A stretch of DNA of 64,000 bases from positions 1,984,001 through 2,048,000 of the forward strand of contig JAKSGN010000007.1 of NCBI GenBank assembly GCA_024180945.1, given 5' to 3'. Under the pieces are notes generated by a model that saw nothing but the letters and a program-made list of their open reading frames with translations, was not told where the DNA came from and made no database searches. Position 1 is the first letter of the stretch. Each line of letters opens with the position of its first letter. The DNA comes from Macrophomina tecta (taxonomy: Eukaryota; Ascomycota; Dothideomycetes; Botryosphaeriales; Botryosphaeriaceae). The position numbers were made by a program, and so were the translations under genes. Below, piece after piece: positions 34,835 to 44,331 of this stretch.

Positions 34835-35558
34835 GTACAAGAAGACGCAGATACAAGAGGTCGGTTTTGATAGTATTGCAACCTGCTTTCATTGCCTTGC
34901 GTTGGAGCTTTCCTCCGGACGCAGGTGCCCGGGAAAGCTGATGACATTCAAGTCCAGCAGAAAGCTTCACCTCCCAACGCACATATGCGCTTGCCGTTGC
35001 AATACGCTGAGGCCGACCATCTATTCTGTCAGTTTGCGGTAACATAACTGACTGCGTTGAAGACCTAATGCCCGCTAGCTTCAATCACATGAAGCCAAGT
35101 CAAGTATGATCACGATAAGACAACGATAATACGCGGACTTCTATCATGAGCTTTCATGCAATTTCGGTGGGCTGTACGCTAGTCACCAAGCCAATCACTC
35201 GCTTCATTGTCAAGTTATGTAATATTTCAGTATTGACGAATGCAATCACGGCTGTCGGAGCTTTCAGAGCAATTCATGTGCCTGTCATGCCGGTTGGTGT
35301 ACCACGCCATATGCTCTGTTCAAAACCTAATGCTCACATGCTTGACTTCACACTTACAAAGTATACATAAATACTTAGACTTTTGGAGAGCGTTCAGCTC
35401 TTTGCTTTTGCTTGACTACGTCCCATTGATAAAGCGGTCCTCATTCCACTTGAATCCGGCCAACTCTTACGATACCCTCCCTCGCTCGAAAGGGCAGACA
35501 TCCGTAGCCACCGATAGACATTTACCTACCGCTCTAGCCTTTTATACTCCTCACCATC
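34835..35558. other. Intergenic region, AT-richer
   Basis: About 720 bases. It may hold one more exon of the secreted-protein gene (up to about 35042) and a TATA-like TTTATACT at 35541-35548. Nothing else is seen. Confidence 0.45.
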
Positions 35559-36086
35559 ATGGCGCACGAAGCAGTAAGCAGCACAACCTCCGTCGCCTCA
35601 GCTCCTGCGTCCACGTCCAGCGGGGGCAATGGAGTTCTCACCGTGACCCGCGGGCCCCAAACGACGAACGCGAACCACATCTCCACCCTCGAACCGGTAA
35701 CTACCACGTTCCCGGGCGCGCTCCTCAGCATCGACCCCGTCTCGGCACCCACCGCGTCGGCCGCGCGCCCGCCGTGCCTCGAAAGCAGCAGGCCCAACCC
35801 CGACGGCACCGCCATCCCGCAGCCCCCGACACCCAACGCCGCACCGAAGCGCCCCGCTGCCCTCGGCGGACCAGCGCCCTGGCCGCGCCTCCGCAAGTGC
35901 TGCAACAACGCCTCCCCCACCTGCCCGCGTGCCAGCGGCGCCACGCCCCCGCTCCGCGTCCACCGGTCCCCTCTCCTCACGGCCATCCTCCTCGCCGGGG
36001 CCGCGCTCTTCGCGCTGTCCTTCTTCGCCGCCGCCGCTGCGGACGTCCGCACCACCACTACCGCTCAATCGCCGCGCCGCATGTAA
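35559..36086 (+). CDS. Possible small Ser/Thr/Pro-rich membrane protein
   Basis: A 175-residue ATG frame preceded by a TATA-like TTTATACT 18 bases before the start and a reasonable ATC-ATG context. The N-terminal 130 residues are Ser/Thr/Pro/Ala-rich. One hydrophobic helix (LLTAILLAGAALFALSFFAAAAA) near the C-terminus could span a membrane. A Cys pair region (RKCCNNASPTCPR) precedes it. A 321-residue open frame exists on the opposite strand, which is typical of GC-rich DNA and weakens both. No homologous family is recognised; I call it possible, not established. Confidence 0.35.
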   Translation: MAHEAVSSTTSVASAPASTSSGGNGVLTVTRGPQTTNANHISTLEPVTTTFPGALLSIDPVSAPTASAARPPCLESSRPNPDGTAIPQPPTPNAAPKRPAALGGPAPWPRLRKCCNNASPTCPRASGATPPLRVHRSPLLTAILLAGAALFALSFFAAAAADVRTTTTAQSPRRM

Positions 36087-36272
36087 CCTCGCTCCCTTCA
36101 CTTGTCGTGCTCTTGGCAACGGCGGTGCTGGCGCTGATGACGGGGCGGATGATGGCTGCGCCGCCGCCGCCGCCGCCGCCACTACAGGGAGGGCCGGTGG
36201 AGCGAAAGAGGGGTGGGAGCAGCAGAGCGGGCGGTGCGGCAGAATGTTTGGGTTAGTGAGGGAGGGGGTACT

Positions 36273-36306
<34 letters not shown>

Positions 36307-37245
36307 ATGATGATCGGGGTGCTTTGTGCGGTCCTTAAGTGTGCTGGAGGGGCGGATGAATTGGTCAAGGTGGCGGTGGATGGTGCTTGAGGGTAGGATG
36401 AGGATAATGATGATGGGAAGGAGACAGGAGGGAGTGAGGCGGTTGCGGATGCGGCTGTTGCTCCGGAGCGGAGACGGACGGGGTGGAGGCCGTTCGGGAG
36501 GACCATCTTGAGGAGGTGCTGGGTCACTGTGATGTGGTAGGCCGGGATGGTGGTGACGGCCATTGCTAGCGTGGTGGGACTATTAGGTCTGCGGAGTCAG
36601 ATAGGCGGGGTAGGGGAGGGTTTGTTCGCTTGGCTGATCCTCATTGTCTTTCTTTGGTAAAGATCCAAAGCTAAAAGACATGGTTCTCTAGTGTCCATGC
36701 CGCCAAAACGCGCCGGAAGCAAGTTAGCCTCTTTGTGCTGAGCATGTAAATATCATGCAAATCAGTCGGGAACTTCAACACAAATTAGTATGCAGTAATA
36801 TCGATTTGCTAGAATTTTAATACCATTTTCCTCTGTAGTCCCTCTTATGCCTGCCTCCGCCCCCCTTCTTTTTTTCCTTTTTTTGGGGGGGGGGAATCTG
36901 ATTCGGATTAGAGAGTTCGGAAGGGAACGTTTCTAATTTGATGGCGTGTTAATGCTATCTCTCTGTTGCTATTTCATCGCTCTTCACAACACCTGACATG
37001 AAGCTGAAAGTTCTTCATATAGGAATGTACAAGAAAGGAGCCAATATTCATATCTAAGCGGTGGCGTCAACTTCCCATATGTATTTTATTGCCATTGAAC
37101 AAAGCCGGATTTCGCGCTATAGAACAATTTACACAAATCTGTTAGCAGATAGCCAATGTCTGTCCAAGTCTCTTTCCAACGATTTGTAACGCCGAAAGAT
37201 GCGATCTACTGAGCCTGCTTTCTCTTCGGTCTTTCTCTGGAAAGG
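36087..37245. other. Intergenic region with GT microsatellite and G tract
   Basis: About 1.15 kb. The left part is GC-rich with a GCC run; the right part is AT-rich. It ends at the 3' end of the carrier gene. Apart from the repeats, I see nothing. Confidence 0.55.
36275..36302 (+). repeat. (GT)14 microsatellite
   Basis: Fourteen GT units in a row, read directly from the sequence. Confidence 0.95.
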
Positions 37246-38618
37246 TCAGTCTAATAAGATGTCGAATCCATCTTTCTCTATCCTCGCGGGATTGGTAGCC
37301 AAACCGTATTTCCTCCGCACAATCTCAAAGACAATCAGACCAGCGCTTGTGCTGGGTACCTGACGAATGGTGCTCATGAAAAAGTCCTTGTATAGCCATC
37401 TTCTCCACCCTCCCATGCGTCGAGCTTGCATACGGCATTGCTCGAATGTCTTTTCATAGGCATGATAATACATGCGAAAGACAGAGCGATTGCTCTTCTC
37501 CTGTTGTGCAGCGAAATCCATGGATTCTAGGCGACTGTAATGTACGTTTTGAATTTCCGTTATAGGATGTGCGATAGCTTGCTGAAATATAGATGCCGCA
37601 ATGCCAGCCGCCAGAAGGAAAGCGGGCTCCATCATGAAGTGGGGCTTGATTGTGGGACGCTCGCCCTCGAGGTATTGGATAGTAGATCGCCATGGGTGCC
37701 ATTCGAAAATAGGTGTATGCTTGCCATAGTACTCAGTGATGAAATTGTAGTACATCTGCGACTTGATGTACTCGAAGCTTGCGAAGAAGACGCCGGCACC
37801 GAAGGAGTCCTTTAAAAGGGACAAAGACCATCCAGCGAAGACGCCACGAAGACCGATCTCATGGAGCTTGTGAGCACCATACTGCCACATGGACTTGTAC
37901 CGTCCCTCAAGCATGTCACTTGTCTGGAAACGGACCTGTAGGGCGTCGAGCGGAGCAGCGATGACCGACTGGATAGCTCCAGCTGCGAAACCCGCAGCAA
38001 ATGTGTACTGGGGAGGTGCCGGAGGGTACACTCTCTTTGCGGAATGCGAGGATGGCTCGTGGAGGTGACCGAGCGTCTGGAGATAGCCTGTGTACAAGAC
38101 GGCACCAACACTGGGAGTCGGTGAGTATATGATAGCCTTGCGGAGCCAAGGCTAATCTTACGTGACGTTGGCCATCATCGGCGGGAGAACTTGGTTGGGA
38201 ATGAAGCTCCACCCGTGCTCTCGCACGGCGTGCGCCAGGATAGCAGGAGCTGTCATACGCCATGACCATGGTAGATTTGCTTGAACGCGGGGATTTATGG
38301 CCCTTGCATAAGCCTAGGGATAACGTGTGAGCAGGAGGATTCGGCAGCACGGCTCCGGAGGCTATACCATGTAACTGTGAAGGGTTAGCAGGCGCAAACA
38401 GCTGGGTAGCAGGGAACGCACTCTATGCGCGAGCGGAAGAAAGCCTTGATTGGAGCACGGAAGTAGAAGGTCATGAACTGCACCGACAAGGCGCGGATGC
38501 CCGCTGCAGAGGCGCCGGTGGTCGCATTTGTCTTGGGATGTCTCTTCTTGCGGTGATCGCGGGGGTCCTGCACATCGGTCGAGTCGTCCGGGAGCTGGCC
38601 ATCAGCGACGGTGGTCAT
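37246..38618 (-). CDS. Mitochondrial-carrier-fold protein with degenerate signatures
   Basis: Four minus-strand exons: 38618-38422, 38374-38368 (a 7-base microexon), 38313-38162 and 38110-37246. The introns are 47, 54 and 51 bases. The product is about 406 residues. The N-terminus is polar (MTTVADGQLPDDSTD...). Carrier-like repeats follow: LSVQFMTFYFRAPIKAFF, the MANVTVGAVLYTGYLQTL block, FAAGFAAGAIQSVIAAPLDALQVRFQ, GVFAGWSLSLLKDSFGAGVFFASFEYIK and AGIAASIFQQAIAHPITEIQ. The usual P-x-D/E-x-x-K/R signature is weakened to PLDALQ and PITEIQ, so transport function cannot be assumed. It likely sits in the mitochondrial inner membrane. It shares a 600-base divergent promoter with SPT16. Family identity is fairly sure; substrate is unknown. 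Confidence 0.85.
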
Positions 38619-39218
38619 CGTCCGGAGATACAGCGGAGTGCTGGGGAAGCCAGCGACATGAGGGCGGCAGGTGGGTGAAGGGGGAAAGTGCTGCGAAAGG
38701 CAGGCAGAGCAGGTGCGGAGGTCACTCGGTGAAAGACATCAGGGCGCGCGCACGCGGAAAGCGCGACGGGAAAGCCGACAGTTAGCGCGAGACGTCCCCG
38801 TCTGCGTGAGGAGCTGCCCGCACGTGCGTGTCTTTCGAGCACCGGAACAGCGCCAGTCCAGAGAAGGTCTCAGCTTCTCGCACTGCACTCGTCTTCAGCT
38901 CCGTCGGCAGAGTTCTGTGGACGACGTGCCTGGGCTGCGGCTGGTAAAGCACCCCGCAACGTCATTCGGCATTTGGTTTTTGCCGACCCGCACCCTGTAG
39001 GCAGTCGACAGTCCGTGCGCGACGTACCGCGACTGATTGCGCCGCCCGCCTTTCGCGCTAAGAGCTTCGTGAAGCGCGTTCGCCGTCTCTCTCTCTCTCT
39101 CACTCTCGCGCTCCATCCTCGTCCCCGACACCGCTGCTTTTCTTCTCCACCCCCACCCCGTCGCCTTACCTCCTCTCGCAACCCGCTTGCGAAGGCGTCT
39201 TGCGCGCCTGCCGTCACC
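38619..39218. other. Divergent promoter between carrier-like gene and SPT16
   Basis: Exactly 600 bases between the two start codons. The SPT16 side carries a CT-rich stretch (39089-39110) and a C/T-rich leader typical of strongly transcribed fungal genes. Confidence 0.6.
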
Positions 39219-42200
39219 ATGGCCGAGGAAATTTCCATCGACAAGACCGTCTTCCACGACCGCCTGTCGTCCTTCATCTCGCAATGGAAGGCCGACAAGC
39301 GTTCCGGTGATGCCGTCTTCAACGGCGCCAGCTCCATCGTCATCATGGTTGGCAAGGCCAACGATGCTCAGGCCTATCCCAAGAATGTCGCTTTCCAGGT
39401 GAGCGGTCACTGCATGCCCGCACGCTTCCCTCGCGCACACCTGTGCTGACCTGCCCGCCTGCTGTAGCTCTGGCTTTTAGGCTACGAATTTCCCACCACC
39501 TTGTTCGTAATCACTCAGGACGCCATCCACATTGTCACCACAAAGAAAAAGGGTAAGAGCTTGAATTTCTCACAGCGCAAGCGTGAGGCTGACTGCGCCT
39601 TAGCCACATATCTCGAGCCTCTCAAGGGTGGCAAAGTTCCGGTTGAGCTTCACGTCCGTGGCAAGGACGCGGAAGAGAACGCAAAGCAGTTTCAGCAGTG
39701 TCTTGAAGTTATGAAAACTGCCGGCAAGAAGGTTGGCATCCTCACCAAAGATCAGTCGACCGGTCCGTTCGTCGAAGAGTGGAAGAAGGCATATGGCGAC
39801 ATCTTCAAGGATGTCGAGGAGGTCGATATTGCCCTTGCTCTCTCGAGCGCTGCGCTGGCTGTGAAAGATGAGAAAGAGCTGGTAAGTCCCATAAGCCAGT
39901 GGAAGCTTTCGCATTGCTAACGCTAGGCAGAGGGCAATTCGCGACGCTTCCAAAGCCTCGAGCGGAATTGCCAACTACTTCGTCGACGAGATGTCCGAGA
40001 TCCTCGATGCCGAAAAGAAAATCACCCACCAAGCCCTAGCCGACAAAGTCTCCAACAAGCTCGACGATTCCAAGTTCTTTCAGAAACTGAAAGTCTCGAA
40101 CAACTTCGACCCCATGAACCTGGACTGGAGTTTCCAGCCTGTTGTGCAGAGTGGTGGAAAATATGACCTCAAGTTTTCGGCCGACTCGGACACCAACAAC
40201 CTTCACGCGGGTGTCATCGTGGCCGCTCTCGGTCTGCGCTACCAGAGCTACTCTTCAATGATCGCTAGGACCTACATGGTGGATCCAAACAAGTCGCAGG
40301 AGTCGGTTTACAAGTTTCTCTGCCAGATTCACCAGACCGTGCTTAGTAGCATCAAGAACGGGGTCCAGGCGAAGGAGGTCTACAACAAGGCCATCGGCTT
40401 GGTGAAGTCGAAAAAGCCCGAACTGGAGAAGCACTTCCCCAAGAACGTCGGTAGTGGCATTGGCATTGAGCTGAAGGATCCGACACTTTTGCTCAATGCT
40501 AAGAACACTCGCACTTTGCAGGATGGCATGACTTTGCAGATCACCACCAGCTTCAGCGATTTGGTCAACTCGGACCCCCAAGACAGCAAGAGCAAGAACT
40601 ACTCTCTGATCATCACGGATACTGTGCGTGTGACGGCTAGCGATGTCGTCATATTCACCAAAGACTCCTCCTCCGACCTGGAGTCCTGCTCTTTCTTCTT
40701 TAAGGATGAGGAGGAAGAGAAGGCCTCGAAGCCCAAAGCGAAAAAGGACCCTCGCGTTGGCGCCGTAGCTTCCTCGAACATCACCAAGACCCGCTTGCGT
40801 CACGAACGTCAAACGAATCAAAACGCAGAGAAGGAAGAGGCAAGGCGTGAGCACCAGAGAGAGCTCCATGCGAGGAAGAAACGCGAGGGGTTGGAAACCT
40901 ATGGTGCAGGAGCTGGTACCCTCAATGGTACTTCAGAAAAGAAATTCAAGCGCTTCGAGTCATACAAGCGCGACAATCAATTCCCGCCCAGGGTCAAGGA
41001 TTTGATTGTCGTTGTGGATGAGAAGAACCTTACCGTTGTTCTACCTATCATGGGTCGACCCGTGCCGTTCCACATCAACACGATCAAGAACGCTAGCAAC
41101 AGCCCTGAAGGAGACTACACATCTCTCCGTATCAACTTCCTCTCTCCGGGTCAGGGCGTAGGCCGCAAGGACGACCAGCCATTCGAAGACCCTACAGCTC
41201 ATTTCGTTCGCAGCTTGACCTTCCGCTCCAGGGACGTTGATCGCATGGAGCAAATTGCCAAGCAGATTACGGAATTGAAGAAGGAGTCGGTGCGGCGTGA
41301 GCAGGAGAAGAAACAGATGGAGGATGTTGTAGAGCAGGACAAGCTCATCACGGTCAAGAGTAAGCTCACCCCGTCCCGAGAATTTCCCGCTGGTGCTGAC
41401 ACGAAATAGACCGCAAACCCGCCGTAATTGACATGATCTTCGTTCGTCCGGCACTGGACGGCAAGAGGGTTCCTGGCGCTGTCGAGATTCACCAGAATGG
41501 TCTTCGCTATAACCACGGCAACGGACAGAAGATTGACGTCTTGTTCAGCAACATCAAGCATCTGTTCTTCCAGCCGTGCCAGCACGAGCTGGTGGTTATC
41601 ATCCACGTGCACCTGAAGAATCCGATCATGATTGGCAAGAAAAAGGCCAAAGACGTTCAATTCTACCGAGAAGCTACCGAGATGCAGTTTGATGAGACGG
41701 GCAACCGGAAGCGGAAGCATCGGTATGGCGATGAGGAAGAATTTGAGGCCGAGCAGGAGGAACGCAGGAGGCGCGCGCAACTCGACAAGGAGTTCAAGGC
41801 ATTTGCGGAGAAGATTGCGGACGCCGGCCGCAACGAGAATGTCGGCGTGGACATTCCGTTCCGTGAGCTTGGCTTCAACGGTGTGCCATCGCGGTCCAGC
41901 GTGTGGATCCAGCCGACAACGGACTGCCTGGTGCAACTTACGGAACCGCCGTTCCTGGTCATCACGCTCAACGAAATCGAAGTCGTTCATTTGGAGCGCG
42001 TCCAGTTTGGATTGAAGAATTTCGACATGGTGGTAGTCTTCAAAGACTTCACGCGGCCGCCGGCCCACATTAACACAATTCCAGTGGAGTCGCTTGATGC
42101 GGTCAAGGATTGGTTGGACAGCGTCGAGATCCCCTTCTCGGAGGGACCGGTCAACCTGAACTGGGCCACGATCATGAAGACGGTGCAGGCAGACCCGCAC

Positions 42201-42509
42201 CAGTTCTTCGTGGACGGTGGATGGTCATTTATCGCGGCCGAGTCAGACGAAGAAGACGGCGGCGGCGAGAGTGAAGAGCAGGAAAGCAACTTCGAGATCA
42301 GTGACTCGGAGCTTGCCGAGAGCGAATCGGAGTCGGACGAGGAGAGCGACTTCGACGAGTATGCCTCGGACGAGGAGGAGAGCGAGGCGCCCAGCGAGGT
42401 CAGCGAAGGCGAGGACTGGGACGAGTTGGAGAAAAAGGCCAAGAAGAAGGACCGGGAGGCTGGCAATGGCTCAGATGACGATAGGGGTGGCAGGAAGAGG
42501 AAGCGGTAA
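39219..42509 (+). CDS. SPT16: FACT complex subunit Spt16
   Basis: Histone chaperone that, with Pob3, loosens and rebuilds nucleosomes during transcription and replication. Exons 39219-39398, 39468-39881, 39931-41359 and 41410-42509 (introns 69, 49 and 50 bases, all phases consistent) give 1040 residues, near yeast Spt16 (1035). The N-terminal lobe begins [19 protein letters not shown]. An aminopeptidase-like fold without catalytic metal ligands follows ([35 protein letters not shown]). A basic linker ([21 protein letters not shown] in part), the dimerisation segment and the double-PH middle domain come next ([45 protein letters not shown]). The tail is a long acidic Asp/Glu/Ser run that binds H2A-H2B and ends in basic GGRKRKR. 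Gene content and order of domains make this assignment firm. Confidence 0.97.
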
Positions 42510-44331
42510 TTTCCATGGGGGTGGGCTTCTTCTCCACTCTGCTGTGGTGTAGTTCCTCTTTTTCCACTTTTCGAAGGGATTCTTCTGACGATCGAAGGAG
42601 CGGGAGCGGGTTGCTTGGATTACAAAAGGGACATTCGCATTTACTAGTTATTGCTTAGGCGCGGCTGGGGACGGGATTCACGTCAGACAGACTTTTCTTA
42701 GCTACTTGGTCTGTTGCTGGTGCTATGGCGGAAGCAGAATTATCAATCGGACTATATGCGGGCCTGAATCGCGGTCTGTACACACCGCCGCCGGCGGGCA
42801 GGCTCCGGGCTCCACCCCTGCCAAGCGATGTAACTGCACTGAGCTTCGGGCATGACGTGTTTAGGAAGCTGCGGCGGACGTGCGGGGTGTTCTCGAAGGA
42901 AAGAACGGCGCTACGACTCGCGGCGGGGCCGGCTCGAGGGCAGCGGTTGAGCCGTGATAGTTCCGACAACACGGCTGTGGTGTTGCTTCATCTGAGTCAC
43001 GTTGACGTGAGGGCCCGGCTCCTGGAAGGGCCACCGGCTCCAGGCAGGCGTTCGGCAGCAGCTCCATGCGAAGAAGCTGGAGGCGCAAGCTCCCGGGCGC
43101 GCGTTGCCACAAATAAACAGAGGCGGGCGGGTGCAGGGCGACAGCGGGTACTGCAACGGGGGCGCCCCTGGAGACACAGCGTGGTGGTGAGACGGGCACA
43201 GAGGCGTTCGAGGGCCCATGGTCATTGGCAGGCCTGGTGCCTGGGAGGGCAAGGGGTGCGGCGCGTCCTGATAGGCTCGCGGCCGCGCTCAACGCTCACG
43301 CTTCCGGCAACAGAGCTCTCGCTGGACGCGGGCGGCAGGCGGCGGCGGCGGCAGGGCTTTGGCTGGTGTTTAAAAAAGACTCGGCCTCTCCTCCACAAGT
43401 GAGTGACGTGCAGCGTCTCGCCCGGGGCCCAGCGCTGCTTTCTGCTTGTCTACCGGCATGCACCAGCCACAGACGGCGGGATGCCTGCAAGAGCTGCACG
43501 GCTCGAGATGATGCGTTGGCACGATTTGTACGCAGCACACGCCCCCAATCTCTATGTCCGCTGCTGAATGCCCGGACCGCGCGACCCGCTACCTAGCACA
43601 GCCGTCTCCAGGCCCCGGAGGAGTCGCCGTGCACTGGCTGCCGACCTGACCACGCTGAGAGACGCCAGGGATCACGGCGAGGAGGTACAGGCTGACCGGT
43701 GGGTGCGCGCAAACGCAGGCACTGCACGGCGTCAATTGCTTCCCTCACGCTGCTCCTTGTCTTCCTCCTCCTGCACCTCGCCACCAGAGCGGCCTGAAAA
43801 CACTGCGCGTGCCCAAGAGACGCCGTGCTGCCAAACCCGCCCAGCTCAGCGGCGCTCGTCAGCTCCACGACAGCTCCGCCAGCCAAAGCGCCAGCCAAAA
43901 GCACCGCCAGCGCCCTCGTCCGTCCTTCTCGCCCCAACACCCGCCCCTCTGCCCGCCAGGCCCCAAGAACGCTCAGGCCTTCGCAGAGCGAGCGCGCTGC
44001 GGCATGCGCGCGCGTCGACCGTCGGGCGCCTCCAGAATTAGGCCGCGGTAAGTCTCTCGTCCTGCAATGACGCTGCTGGAGTCTCGCGCGCGTCTCGCTT
44101 CACCGTGCACCCCAGCCGCCAGCCATTGGCCCGGCCTCCCCATTTTCAACCACCTGCCAGCCTCTTGCCATTGCAGTCTCCTGTCTGCGCGCTGGCGAGC
44201 CGAAGCCCTGCCTGCCTCCCATCTACTGACTCTGCCCTCCCCCAGGAGCTCCAGCATTCCTTGTGCTTCGACGGACAAGCTCACCTGCACCCCGACTCCA
44301 CCACCCACCTGCCGCATCGGCCCGCGTCTGA
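42510..44331. other. GC-rich intergenic region upstream of the coiled-coil gene
   Basis: About 1.8 kb. A GTAAGT donor at 44048 follows a short Arg-rich frame (ATG at 44004) and could end a first exon of the next gene, joining near 44340. Frames at 42725-43402 and 43568-44041 have no recognisable content. Confidence 0.5.

Noticed and set aside
35598..36563. 321-codon open frame on the minus strand opposite the small membrane-protein candidate
   Set aside because: Composition is Gly/Ala/Arg with His-Thr repeats from the GT microsatellite; no domain, and such mirror frames are common in GC-rich DNA.
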